Positions 1-8,818 of a stretch of 64,000 bases of DNA are shown here, one piece after another. The DNA is from Acidobacteriota bacterium (GTDB taxonomy: Bacteria; Acidobacteriota; Vicinamibacteria; Vicinamibacterales; CAVVIG01): positions 68,798-132,797 of the forward strand of contig JACPZW010000073.1 in NCBI GenBank assembly GCA_016195265.1, given 5' to 3'. The notes below the pieces were generated by a model that ran no database searches, was not told the DNA's origin, and was given only the letters and a program-made list of their open reading frames with translations. Every line of letters starts with the position of its first letter. Position 1 is the stretch's first letter. A program made the translations under genes and the position numbers.

Positions 1-842
1 CCCGTGAGATTGAAGCCGGGCAGTGTCAGACCGTCGAGCTCGGCGAGTCCGCGCGCGTAGAGCTCGTAGTTGCGCTTCTGGCGATCGAGACGCTCGCGCA
101 GGTACGCGAGCTGCCCCAACCCGACCGCCGCCTGCAGATTCGTCAGCTTGAAATTGAACCCGACGCTGTGGTGTACATCGTCGCCGCCCGTGCCGCGAAC
201 CGGCCGTCCGTGATCCTTCAGCTCGCGCAACCGGCCGTGCAGCGCGTCATCGTCGGTCAAGACCATGCCGCCCTGGCCGGTGGTGATCGTCTTGTTCGGC
301 GAGAACGACAGACAGCCGGCGACGCCGATCGTGCCGAGCGACTTGCCGCCGGCTCTCGACGTCAGCGCCTCGGCGGCGTCCTCGACGATCGGAATGCCGT
401 GCGCCTTCGCGACTGTTCCAATCGCCGCGAGATCCGCGGCGCGCCCGCTGACGTGCACCGGCATGATCGCGCGCGTGCGCGGCGTGATCGCGCGCTCGAG
501 CGCCTCTGGGCACAGGTTCAACGTCGCGCGATCGACGTCGGCGAGCACGGGCGTGGCGCCGGTCAGCTTGACGGCGTTGGCGGAGGCGATGAACGTCAAG
601 TCGGGGACGATCACTTCGTCGCCGTGGCCGATCCCGAGCGCCGCCAGCGCGAGGAACAGCGCCGTGGTGCCGCTCGTTGTCGCCACCGCATGTTTCGCGC
701 CCGTGAGCGTCGCGATTTCGCGCTCGAAGCGCGTCGTGACCTCGCCCTCGTTCAGGTAGTCGCTGGCGAGCACGTCGCGCACGAGCGCGTACTCGCCGTC
801 GCCGATCTTCGGCGCCCACCACGGAATCGGCCGTTCGCTCAT
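1..842 (-). CDS. DegT/DnrJ/EryC1/StrS-family sugar aminotransferase (C-terminus outside window)
   Basis: The reading frame starts at ATG 842 (MSERPIPWWAPKIGDGEY) and is still open at base 1, so about 280 residues are visible. The N-terminal substrate part, the PLP-binding GTTALFLAL segment, EDAAEA and the SFSPNKTITTGQGG motif are all present; Lys184 in SPNK is the expected Schiff-base lysine. Enzymes of this family transfer an amino group from glutamate to a nucleotide-bound keto sugar in the cytoplasm. The start overlaps the stop of the formyltransferase gene by ATGA, so the two are translationally coupled. With Gmd in the same cluster, a GDP-perosamine synthase (PerA) role is plausible, but the substrate cannot be read from the sequence. 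Confidence 0.9.
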   Translation of the reverse strand, partial: MSERPIPWWAPKIGDGEYALVRDVLASDYLNEGEVTTRFEREIATLTGAKHAVATTSGTTALFLALAALGIGHGDEVIVPDLTFIASANAVKLTGATPVLADVDRATLNLCPEALERAITPRTRAIMPVHVSGRAADLAAIGTVAKAHGIPIVEDAAEALTSRAGGKSLGTIGVAGCLSFSPNKTITTGQGGMVLTDDDALHGRLRELKDHGRPVRGTGGDDVHHSVGFNFKLTNLQAAVGLGQLAYLRERLDRQKRNYELYARGLAELDGLTLPGFNLT

Positions 843-1561
843 GAAATGTTCCGCCCGATCCGCGCCGCGGGCGCCAGGCTCGCCGGATCGACGGGCACGC
901 GCTCGCCGTCGATCAGAAAGAACGGCCCGGGCAGCCGGGAGTGCTTCAGCGCGCGGACCTTTCTCGCCACTTCCTCGCGCGAGTCGTCCGGCGACAGCAG
1001 CATCCAGCGCTCGAATTCCTTCCGCGTGACCGCGGGGCGCGCCCAGCGGTCGCCCGACGGCCGCAGTCCACCCCTTCGCGCGAGCTCCTCGCACACGTCG
1101 CGGAACACGCCGACCGAGCGGACGAGCGCCCGGTCGAACAGCGTCTCGCAGGTGTCGCCGCCCTCGACGGGGAATCGCGCGACGCGCACGATCTCGCCGC
1201 CGTCGATCGTGGCGGTCATCCGATGCGCCGTTACGCCGAATGTCGCGTCGCCGCGATACAACGCGTAGCTGGCCGATCCGATTCCAGGCCAGTCCGGCGT
1301 CGCCGGATGAATGTTGATCGCCTCGCGCCGGACGCCCTCGAGCACCCGCGCCGGCACGATCATCGGCGCCAGAAAGTTCAGCAGGACGTCGACGTCACCA
1401 TGGCCGACGGCGCCGGCCGCCGCCGCTGGAAACGCGATCTCCTGCCGCGCGTGCCGGCTGACGTGCGTCACATCGAACAACGCCGACGCACAGGCTTCGG
1501 CCGGGTCGGCCAGATCCGCGCGGTCCGTCAGCAGCAGCACGCAGCGGTACTTCACGGGCAT
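839..1561 (-). CDS. formyltransferase-family protein, probable sugar N-formyltransferase
   Basis: A 240-residue protein beginning MPVKYRCVLLLTDR. It matches the formyl-transferase fold of Fmt/ArnA: N83 and H85 in the INIHPATPDWPG segment and D120 in TATIDGGEIV correspond to the Asn-His-Asp catalytic set that uses N10-formyltetrahydrofolate. It is shorter than Met-tRNA formyltransferase (about 310) and lacks that enzyme's C-terminal domain, which fits the sugar N-formyltransferases. Start ATG 1561 overlaps the previous stop (TGATG), and the stop overlaps the aminotransferase start (ATGA). The gene pair suggests that an amino sugar is made and then formylated for a surface glycan. Confidence 0.82.
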   Translation of the reverse strand: MPVKYRCVLLLTDRADLADPAEACASALFDVTHVSRHARQEIAFPAAAAGAVGHGDVDVLLNFLAPMIVPARVLEGVRREAINIHPATPDWPGIGSASYALYRGDATFGVTAHRMTATIDGGEIVRVARFPVEGGDTCETLFDRALVRSVGVFRDVCEELARRGGLRPSGDRWARPAVTRKEFERWMLLSPDDSREEVARKVRALKHSRLPGPFFLIDGERVPVDPASLAPAARIGRNIS

Positions 1562-2787
1562 CAGAGTGACGCGCCCGGACGGACGACGCCCCAGACGTCC
1601 ACGACGTCGACCGTGGCCGGGATCGCGAGCGTCCTGTAGGCGGCATGGGGCACGCCGACGATCACGACGTCGGACGACTGCACCAGCTGCTCCTTGCTGA
1701 CGAACGTCGGATCCGTCGCGAACTCGTCCGAGTAGCCGACCTGCGCGCCGTGAAACCGGAGAATCTTGCCGAGCTTGTACGACAGCGAATCGCGCGTATC
1801 GTCGATGTCCGCCTTGAACGCCATCCCGAGGATCCCGACGCGCGTCTGCGCCAGATCGTAGCGGCGGCGCAGTCCCTCGACGATGAACCCGGGCAGGCCT
1901 TCGTTGACCATCATCGCGGCGTGCCCGAGCGTGAAGTTGTTGTTGTTGAAGGCGGCGAGCTGCAGCGTGTCCTTGAGCAGGCACGGCCCGGCGGCGAAGC
2001 CCGCGGTGGGCAGCGTGGCGGCGCGGCCGTAGCCCTCGACCATCGCGGCGCGGACGCGGTTGAAGTCCACGCCGAATTCGGTCGCCATCATGTAGAACTG
2101 GTTCGCCGCGGCGAACTGGATGTAACGCCAGGCGTTGGAGAACAGCTTCGCCAGCTCCGCCTCCTCGACGCTGACCGGAATCACCCGCGGGGCGATGGCG
2201 GAAAACAGCGTCGTCGCCGTCGCGAGCGCCTCGTCGCTGAGCGCCGACACGAGCTGCGGCAGCTCCCGCAGTTCCTTGATCGCGTGGCCCTGCGCAATCC
2301 GCTCCGGACAGTACGCGACCTGCCAGTGCTGGCCGTCGCGCTCGAGCGCGGCCTTCACCTGCCGGCACGTGCGCGGATAGACGGTGCTGCGGATCACGAG
2401 CGTCTGCGACGCGCGCAGATGCGGCCGCAGCGTCTCGATCAGCTCGAGCAGGCCCCGAAGCTTTGGATTCAGGTACTCGTCCACCGGCGTCCCGATGGCG
2501 ATGAGGACGATCCGCGCCGCGGTGACGTCGCCCGGATCCGACGACAGGAACAGCGTGCGGTCCAGCACGTGCGGCAGGATGGCGTCGGCGCCGTACTCGA
2601 CAAACGGCATGCGGCCCTGCTGCAGCCGGTCGAAGACGTCCTCGTTGAGATCGTACAGCACGACGCTGAGGCCCTTGGCCGCGAACGCCAGCCCGAGCGG
2701 GAGCCCGACGTGGCCGGCGCCACCGACGATGCACAGATCGACCGGCGCGTGGCGGTGGGAATGCCGGGGAACTCCTGCGCTGCTCAT
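1561..2787 (-). CDS. UDP-glucose/GDP-mannose dehydrogenase family protein
   Basis: A 408-residue NAD-dependent nucleotide-sugar dehydrogenase. The N-terminal Rossmann motif is VGGAGHVG (residues 21-28), the conserved RSTVYPRT loop is near 133-140, and the catalytic cysteine is C269 in GPCLLKD, with K272 and D273. These enzymes oxidise C6 of a UDP- or GDP-sugar to a uronate. The start ATG 2787 overlaps the upstream glycosyltransferase stop by four bases. It diverges from the second dehydrogenase at 4050-5402 (different length and active-site context), so the two probably act on different sugars. The exact substrate is unknown. Confidence 0.88.
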   Translation of the reverse strand: MSSAGVPRHSHRHAPVDLCIVGGAGHVGLPLGLAFAAKGLSVVLYDLNEDVFDRLQQGRMPFVEYGADAILPHVLDRTLFLSSDPGDVTAARIVLIAIGTPVDEYLNPKLRGLLELIETLRPHLRASQTLVIRSTVYPRTCRQVKAALERDGQHWQVAYCPERIAQGHAIKELRELPQLVSALSDEALATATTLFSAIAPRVIPVSVEEAELAKLFSNAWRYIQFAAANQFYMMATEFGVDFNRVRAAMVEGYGRAATLPTAGFAAGPCLLKDTLQLAAFNNNNFTLGHAAMMVNEGLPGFIVEGLRRRYDLAQTRVGILGMAFKADIDDTRDSLSYKLGKILRFHGAQVGYSDEFATDPTFVSKEQLVQSSDVVIVGVPHAAYRTLAIPATVDVVDVWGVVRPGASL

Positions 2788-4046
2788 GGGTGTGCCCACA
2801 GTGTGTCGTACAGCTGCGCGTATCGTACAGCGCCTTCCGCCAGACTGAACTCGCGAACGGCCGTCGCGCGGCAGCGGGCCGCGGCCCTTCGATCGGCCAG
2901 CAGCGACCGCACGGCCTCCTCGGACGCGTCGAAGGCCTCCCGCGACGTGTCCGTCAGGACGGCGCCAACGCCGTTGGCTCGCACCACGTCGCCCGAGTCG
3001 CCGATGCCGTCGTTGATGATGACGGGCACGCCGCACCCGAGAAACTCGGCCAGCTTCGTGGCCGCGGACGCCCGCTTCGAGAAGCAGACGCGGATGAAGA
3101 ACACGCCCGCGTCCATCAAGCGCATCAGCGCCGGCATGTCCTCGAACGGCGCGCGCGTGAGCACGAGCCGGTGGGCCGGCAGTCCGGCGCGCACCGCGTC
3201 GGCGCGCAGGCGCTCGTGATCCTCGCGCGTGACGATTAGCGCCTTCATCGTCTCGAACTTCGTCGAAAGCCACGCGAGGTACGACAGCGTCGCCTCGCGC
3301 AGGTACCAGTTGCTCAGCGTGCCGACGCAGCCGACCACGAGGGCGCCGTCGAGGCCGAGCTCGCGGCGGCGCCGGTCGTCCTCAGCGGACGAGGCTGCCG
3401 CGGGCTGAAAGCGATCGAGGTCCGCGCACGTCGGGATGACGACGACCGGCACGCCGGCTCGCACGTGGCCGAGTTTCGGAAACTCGCGGACGCCGGCCGC
3501 GGTCAGCGAGACGATCGCGTCGGCCTCGGCGAAGAACCTGCGCTCCCACCATTTGCCGATCCGGAACAGGAGCCCGCCGGCCGGCCAGTGTCCCGCCTCG
3601 GCTTTCTCGTCGACCCAGAAGCCGCGCATGTCGAACAGAAAGCGCGTGCCGAACGCCCGCTTGACGTGCAGCGCAATCAGCGCGGGAACGTAGCCGCGGG
3701 CGTGGACAATCGCCGGTGGCTGGTGGCTGGTGGCTGGTGGCTGGCGCGCCCACGTCCGCGCCGCGAGACAGCCGCGAACGACGTCGAGCGCCGTGGACAG
3801 GACGGGCGGACGCTTTGTGTACGATCGCGCAATCCACGTGATGCCGGCGCGGTCGAGCCGCTGCCGCATCGACGCCACGCGCGCGGCGTCCGCGAGATCG
3901 GCCGGCTTCTCGAACGACAGCAGCGTGATGGCCGCGCGATCCGCGAGACGATCGAGATAGGCGACGACCTGGGACTCTCCCAGCGGTTCGAGCATGCCGT
4001 CGTAGGAAATGTACAGGACGCGGCGGAAGGGGGACGGGCCCCTCAT
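2784..4046 (-). CDS. GT4-type glycosyltransferase
   Basis: A 420-residue protein with a GT-B layout. The N-terminus ISYDGMLEPLGESQV resembles the acceptor-binding loop of family 4 enzymes, and the C-terminal half carries the nucleotide-binding pattern with the KLAEFLGCGVPVIIN segment. It probably adds one sugar to a lipid-linked or surface glycan on the cytoplasmic side. Residues about 101-111 (QPPATSHQPPA) are encoded by the low-complexity repeat at 3714-3744 and look like an in-frame insertion between two conserved segments. It overlaps the downstream dehydrogenase by ATGA and lies three bases after the next gene upstream. Confidence 0.85.
   Translation of the reverse strand: MRGPSPFRRVLYISYDGMLEPLGESQVVAYLDRLADRAAITLLSFEKPADLADAARVASMRQRLDRAGITWIARSYTKRPPVLSTALDVVRGCLAARTWARQPPATSHQPPAIVHARGYVPALIALHVKRAFGTRFLFDMRGFWVDEKAEAGHWPAGGLLFRIGKWWERRFFAEADAIVSLTAAGVREFPKLGHVRAGVPVVVIPTCADLDRFQPAAASSAEDDRRRRELGLDGALVVGCVGTLSNWYLREATLSYLAWLSTKFETMKALIVTREDHERLRADAVRAGLPAHRLVLTRAPFEDMPALMRLMDAGVFFIRVCFSKRASAATKLAEFLGCGVPVIINDGIGDSGDVVRANGVGAVLTDTSREAFDASEEAVRSLLADRRAAARCRATAVREFSLAEGAVRYAQLYDTLWAHP
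3714..3744. repeat. CCAGCCA-type low-complexity repeat inside glycosyltransferase gene
   Basis: Tandem copies of the 7-base word GGTGGCT/TGGCTGG on the plus strand (CCAGCCA on the coding strand). The same word occurs at 11034-11119, 49396-49413 and 52552-52576. Here it is in frame and encodes QPPATSHQPPA. Confidence 0.85.
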
Positions 4047-4049
4047 CGC

Positions 4050-5402
4050 CTAAACGGCGGCGGCCGCTGCCGCCGTCACGCGACCCGACAGGCGGACGAT
4101 GTTCGGCGCGGTGAAGCCCTTCAGCGCGTTCCGCGTGTCGACGACGGGTACGCCGCTGTCGACGACGGCCTTCCAGTTGAAGCTCGAGTGATCCGTGCAG
4201 ATGACGATGCAGTCCGGCGCCTTGCGCAGCGCGTCGGCCTCCGACACGGCCTGGAGCGCATGCCCGCCGTGCGTGAACGACGACACCCACGGATCGCTGT
4301 AGGAGACGACCGCGCCCTTGCGCGTCAGCAGCTCGAGGATGTCCAGCGCCGGCGACTCGCGCATGTCGCCGACGTCCTTCTTGTACGCGATCCCGAACAG
4401 ATGGACGCGCGATCCGTTGATCGCCTTGCGCGCGCCGTTCAGCGCGTCGCCGATGCGCTCGACGACGTAGTCGGGCATCGACGAGTTGACCTGGCCGGCC
4501 AGCTCGATGAAGCGGCACTCGAACCCGCTCTGGCGCGCCTTCCACGACAGATAGTACGGATCGATCGGGATGCAGTGGCCGCCCAGCCCTGGGCCGGGAT
4601 AGAACGGCATGAAGCCGAACGGCTTGGTCTTCGCGGCTTCGATCACTTCCCACACGTCGATGTCCAGCTTGTGGCACATCTGCGCGAGCTCGTTCACCAT
4701 GCCGATGTTGACGGCGCGGAACGTGTTCTCGAGGAGCTTCACCATTTCGGCGACGCGCGTCGAACTGACGGGCACCACCGTCGAGACCACCTGCGCGTAC
4801 AGCAGCGTGGCCGCCTCGGTGCTTGCGGGGCCGTAGCCGCCCACGACCTTCGGAATGTTCTTCGTCAAGTACGTGGGATTGCCGGGATCGACGCGCTCGG
4901 GCGAAAACGCGAGGAAGAAATCGCGATCGGCCTTGAAGCCGCGCGCCTCGAGCATCGGCAGCGCCACCTCGTCGGTCGTTCCGGGATAGGTCGTGGACTC
5001 GAGAATCACCAGCTGGCCGGTTCTCAGCGACGCCGCGACACCTTCGAGCGCCTTCACCACGTACGACAGATCAGGATCCTTCGTCTTGCGCAGCGGCGTC
5101 GGGACGCAGATGTCCGCGACGTCCATCTCCGCCAGCTTTGCCATGTCCGTCGTCGCGCGCAGGCGTCCGGCGTTCACCGACTCGGCGAGCTCGTGCTGGG
5201 GCACGTCGGGGATGTAGCTGCGGCCGGCGTTGATCTCGGCCACCTTCGTCTGGTCCACGTCGAAGCCGGTGACGTCGAAGCCGGCCCGCGCGAACTCGGA
5301 CGCCAGGGGCAGGCCGACGTAGCCGAGCCCGATGACGCCGATGCGCGCCCTCTTATCGCGAATTCGGGAGAGAAGCGTGGCGATCGTGGTGGCTGTGCTC
5401 AT
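4050..5402 (-). CDS. nucleotide sugar dehydrogenase, WbpA/TviB/WecC type
   Basis: A 450-residue protein with the full three-part architecture: Rossmann motif GLGYVG (25-30), the AFSPERVDPGN signature (about 165-175) typical of UDP-N-acetyl-hexosamine 6-dehydrogenases, and the catalytic C277 in GPGLGGHCIPIDPYYL. The expected product is a UDP-N-acetyl-hexosaminuronate used in O-antigen or capsule. It ends in an alanine-rich tail. Eighteen bases separate it from gmd and three from the GT4 gene, so it is in the middle of the minus-strand operon. Whether it acts on GlcNAc or ManNAc cannot be decided here. Confidence 0.9.
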   Translation of the reverse strand: MSTATTIATLLSRIRDKRARIGVIGLGYVGLPLASEFARAGFDVTGFDVDQTKVAEINAGRSYIPDVPQHELAESVNAGRLRATTDMAKLAEMDVADICVPTPLRKTKDPDLSYVVKALEGVAASLRTGQLVILESTTYPGTTDEVALPMLEARGFKADRDFFLAFSPERVDPGNPTYLTKNIPKVVGGYGPASTEAATLLYAQVVSTVVPVSSTRVAEMVKLLENTFRAVNIGMVNELAQMCHKLDIDVWEVIEAAKTKPFGFMPFYPGPGLGGHCIPIDPYYLSWKARQSGFECRFIELAGQVNSSMPDYVVERIGDALNGARKAINGSRVHLFGIAYKKDVGDMRESPALDILELLTRKGAVVSYSDPWVSSFTHGGHALQAVSEADALRKAPDCIVICTDHSSFNWKAVVDSGVPVVDTRNALKGFTAPNIVRLSGRVTAAAAAAV

Positions 5403-5420
5403 GAATGCTGGACGTGATTT

Positions 5421-6416
5421 TCAGATCGTCGACAGCCGGTCGGCGACCTGCGGCGCGGCCGCGACGCGCTCGATGTCGGCGTCGACCATCATCTTGACGA
5501 GGCCGGCGAAGTCGACGGCCGGCGCCCATCCGAGCTGCGCCCTGGCTTTCGAGCTGTCGCCGATCAGATGCTCGACCTCGGCCGGACGAATCAGCTTCGG
5601 ATCAAGCGTGACGTATTTCTGCCAGTCGAGACCGGCGTGGCCGAACGCGACTTCGACCAGGTTGCGGACCGAATGCGCGATGCCGGTCGCGATCACGAAG
5701 TCGTCGGCGCGCTCCTGCTGCAGCATCAGCCACATCGCCCGGACGTAGTCGCCCGCAAATCCCCAGTCGCGATGCGCGTCGAGGTTGCCGAGCGAGAGCG
5801 TCTTGGCGAGCCCGAGCTTGATGCGCGCGACGCCGTCGGTCACCTTGCGCGTCACGAACTCGAGGCCGCGCCGCGGCGACTCGTGGTTGAAGAGCATGCC
5901 GGAGACCGCGAACATCTCGTAGCTCTCGCGGTAGTTGACCGTGATGTAGTGCGCGAAGGCTTTCGAGACGCCGTACGGGCTCCGCGGGTAGAACGGCGTC
6001 ATCTCGGTCTGCGGCACCTCGCGCACCTTGCCGAACATTTCGCTCGATGAGGCCTGGTAAAGGCGAATCTTCGGATCGACCTGGCGGATCGCTTCGAGCA
6101 CGCGCGTGACGCCCTGCGCATTGAACTCGCCCGTCAGCATCGGCTGATCCCACGACGCGGGCACGAACGACATCGCCGCGAGGTTGTAGAACTCGTGCGG
6201 ACGCACCTCGTCCACGAGCCGAATCAGCGACAGTTGATCAAGGAGATCGGCCGGGCGCAGCGTCACCCGATCGAGGATGTGCGAAATGCGCCAGTAATTC
6301 GGCGCGCTCGCGCGTCGGACGACGCCGACGACCTCGTAGCCTTTCGAGAGCAGCAGTTCGGCGAGGTAGGATCCGTCCTGGCCGGTGATTCCGGTGATAA
6401 TGGCTCGTTTTGACAT
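5421..6416 (-). CDS. gmd: GDP-mannose 4,6-dehydratase
   Basis: A 331-residue extended SDR enzyme that converts GDP-mannose to GDP-4-keto-6-deoxymannose. The NADP-binding motif GITGQDG starts at residue 9, the SSSEMFG active-site strand is at 123-129, and the [10 protein letters not shown] segment supplies Y148 and K152; the NYRESY motif typical of Gmd follows. Length and motifs are standard. It is the first gene of the minus-strand sugar operon that runs down to the DegT aminotransferase, and it diverges from the gene at 6473. Its product could feed perosamine, fucose or rhamnose pathways. No GDP-fucose synthase is visible, which favours perosamine. Confidence 0.93.
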   Translation of the reverse strand: MSKRAIITGITGQDGSYLAELLLSKGYEVVGVVRRASAPNYWRISHILDRVTLRPADLLDQLSLIRLVDEVRPHEFYNLAAMSFVPASWDQPMLTGEFNAQGVTRVLEAIRQVDPKIRLYQASSSEMFGKVREVPQTEMTPFYPRSPYGVSKAFAHYITVNYRESYEMFAVSGMLFNHESPRRGLEFVTRKVTDGVARIKLGLAKTLSLGNLDAHRDWGFAGDYVRAMWLMLQQERADDFVIATGIAHSVRNLVEVAFGHAGLDWQKYVTLDPKLIRPAEVEHLIGDSSKARAQLGWAPAVDFAGLVKMMVDADIERVAAAPQVADRLSTI

Positions 6417-6472
6417 TCCGTATAAACCACACGATTGTATGAGGTTAGAAACACGTTGGTCAAGAACCCGCG

Positions 6473-7366
6473 ATGGGCATCATCCGCAGTAACGCCGCGT
6501 TCTACCTCGAGGCCCGCGCGCGCGGCGTCGACTTCAGCCGCACGCTGACGCTGGGCCGGCAGCGTCTCTACCTCACGCCGGCGGATCTTACCGCTCTCGC
6601 GGCGCAGTACCGCCCGGACCTGCGCGACCATCTTGATGATCTGCGGTACGGAGAACCGGCCGACGCGTTCCTGCAACGCTTCCTCGACGTCCGCGATCTG
6701 CAGGCACTCGATCACTCCGCGTACGAAGGCGCGGCGATCACGCACGATCTGAACGCGCCTCTGCCCGCTCCACTGCACGAACGGTTCGACGTCGTGATCG
6801 ATTCGGGCACGCTCGAGCACGTCTTCAATCTGCCGACGGCGATCGCGTCGTGCATGCAGCTCGTGAAGAAAGGCGGGACGCTCTTTCTCTCCTCGCCGGC
6901 CAACAACATGTGCGGCCACGGCTTCTACCAGCTCAGCCCCGAGCTGTTCTTCCGGCTCTTCAAGGACGTGAACGGCTTTTCGCTCGCGCGTCTGGTGCTC
7001 GTCGCGCACCCGTTCCCCGGCGCCGAGCTGAGCCCGCGGCAGACCTGGTACGACGTCGTCGATCCCGCCGAGATTGGGGCGCGCGCGCCGCTGATGACGC
7101 GGACGCCGGCGTTTCTGATGATGGAGGCCGTGCGCGTCGAGATCGTGCCGATCCTCGCGACGCCGCCGCAACAGAGCGACTACGTTGCGCGCTGGAGCGC
7201 GGAGGCCGGCGCGGGATCGCGCGGCGCCGGCGGTGGAATCAGGCGCGCCATCTTCCGTCGATTGCCGCCGCGGCTCAAGGCGCTCGCCACCGGCTGGTAC
7301 CAGCGGTCGTTTCTCTGCACGTTGCGCAACACTCGGGCGTTCCGGCGGATCCCCTCGCGGCCGTGA
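6473..7366 (+). CDS. SAM-dependent methyltransferase-like protein
   Basis: A 297-residue protein. The central part, [20 protein letters not shown] followed by [11 protein letters not shown], matches motifs II-III of class I SAM methyltransferases, but the glycine-rich motif I (DxGxGxG) expected before it is not recognisable. It is therefore either a divergent methyltransferase or a non-catalytic relative. The C-terminal 80 residues are basic and unassigned. It is transcribed away from gmd. Its stop codon ends at 7366, exactly one base before the stop of the convergent flippase gene. A role in glycan modification is inferred only from location. Confidence 0.7.
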   Translation: MGIIRSNAAFYLEARARGVDFSRTLTLGRQRLYLTPADLTALAAQYRPDLRDHLDDLRYGEPADAFLQRFLDVRDLQALDHSAYEGAAITHDLNAPLPAPLHERFDVVIDSGTLEHVFNLPTAIASCMQLVKKGGTLFLSSPANNMCGHGFYQLSPELFFRLFKDVNGFSLARLVLVAHPFPGAELSPRQTWYDVVDPAEIGARAPLMTRTPAFLMMEAVRVEIVPILATPPQQSDYVARWSAEAGAGSRGAGGGIRRAIFRRLPPRLKALATGWYQRSFLCTLRNTRAFRRIPSRP

Positions 7367-8818
7367 CTACGCGGGCGCGTTCCGCGCCCGCCACAACGAC
7401 GCCAGCACCACGAGGCCCGTGACGACGGCAATCGCCCCCTGCAGGACGAACAACTGTCCGCTCCACGCCAGCCAGCTCTGGATGGAAACGACCGCCAGGC
7501 CGGAGGCGAGCATCAGCAGCGTGGCCGCCAGACCGTCTTCCCGCCGCGACGCGAGCCAACCGATCGCCACCGCGGCGCCGAGGACGTTGCTGGCCGCGTA
7601 TCCTGCCGGCACGCCGACCAGGCCGAACATCGGGATGAGCGCGAGCGACGCGAGCACGGCGACGACCGCGTAGCCGACCCACGCGGCCAGGTACACGCGC
7701 AGCCGCGAGATCCCCAGCGCGTAGACCGTGAACGGGAACGCGACGAAGTAGAAGTAGTCGCCGAAGAGCTGCATCGGCAGCAGCCGCGCCGCCGGCAGGA
7801 ACGCGCGCGAGTAGGCGATCGGCACGAGCAGATCCTTGAGAAACAGGATCGCGACGATCGCCGCGGTCGCCAGGCCGACGGTCATCCGCAGCGCCGCCGT
7901 CAGCTCGCGCCGTCCTTCGAGGGAGGCGCCGACGCGCGTGACCGCCGGGTGCATGCGTCCCCAGAGCGCGTTGGTCAGGAACGGCGTGTAGTAGGCATTG
8001 ACGGCGAACGGCACGGCGAGGAGCCCGTTGGCGTCGATGCCGAACGCCGCGATCACGCGGCCGTTCACCCACAAACGCGCGGTCGGGACGAGCGCGCCGC
8101 TCACAAGGACGGCGACGCTGAAGCGGACGAGCGCGTTGGCTTCGGGCCAGTCGAAGCCCGCGCGGAACAGGTCGCCGAGCGGACGCACGCGCCGCACGTA
8201 GAAGACGAACGCGCTCATCAGGAGCGCGGAGCTGACGAACACGCTCCAGAACGCGCCGGGCAGCCGCCAGACCGCGATGATCGCGAGCGTTGAGAGAAAT
8301 CCGAGAACGGTCGCCCACACCGACGCGCGGACGTATAAGTCGTAGCGTCCGCCGCCGAAGAAGACGGCCTCGAGGTATCCCGACGCCACGACCGACAGCG
8401 GCACGCTGAATACCACCGCGAGGATGTCGAGGCGCGAGACCGGCGAGTGCGCGAGCGTGTCGGCGCCGAAGACAGCGGCGATCAGCGGCCGCGAGAACAG
8501 CACGGCGGCCGCCAGGAGCGTGAGGCTCGCCGCCGTCTGCACGGTGAACGCCGTCGAGAGCAGACGCCCCTCGCGCTCGCGGTTGTCGGGCCCGATCGCG
8601 CCCATGCGATTGATGACGCCCGTGGCCATCGACAACGAAGCGATTGAGATGCCGAGCAGCTGAAGCTGCGTGGCCTGCGTCAGGAAGCCGACGCCCGCGG
8701 TGCCGAGCACGAGCGCGACGTACTTGATGCGGACGAAGCCGGTGGCCAGACGCGTGATGCTCAGGATCCCGCCCGCGAAGAACGCGCGGAAATGGTGTTT
8801 GAGCAGCGGCTCAGCCAT
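7367..8818 (-). CDS. Wzx-like polysaccharide flippase (MOP superfamily)
   Basis: A 483-residue integral membrane protein with roughly a dozen to fourteen hydrophobic segments spread over its length. The N-terminus (RAFFAGGILSITRLATGFVRIKYVALVLGTAGVG) matches the start of O-antigen/teichoic acid flippases, and polar residues R, K and D sit in the transmembrane segments as expected for lipid-linked oligosaccharide transporters. It would flip undecaprenyl-linked repeat units to the periplasm. Its start overlaps the stop of the glycosyltransferase at 8811 by eight bases, so the two are co-transcribed. No Wzy polymerase is recognised in this window. Confidence 0.85.
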   Translation of the reverse strand: MAEPLLKHHFRAFFAGGILSITRLATGFVRIKYVALVLGTAGVGFLTQATQLQLLGISIASLSMATGVINRMGAIGPDNREREGRLLSTAFTVQTAASLTLLAAAVLFSRPLIAAVFGADTLAHSPVSRLDILAVVFSVPLSVVASGYLEAVFFGGGRYDLYVRASVWATVLGFLSTLAIIAVWRLPGAFWSVFVSSALLMSAFVFYVRRVRPLGDLFRAGFDWPEANALVRFSVAVLVSGALVPTARLWVNGRVIAAFGIDANGLLAVPFAVNAYYTPFLTNALWGRMHPAVTRVGASLEGRRELTAALRMTVGLATAAIVAILFLKDLLVPIAYSRAFLPAARLLPMQLFGDYFYFVAFPFTVYALGISRLRVYLAAWVGYAVVAVLASLALIPMFGLVGVPAGYAASNVLGAAVAIGWLASRREDGLAATLLMLASGLAVVSIQSWLAWSGQLFVLQGAIAVVTGLVVLASLWRARNAPA

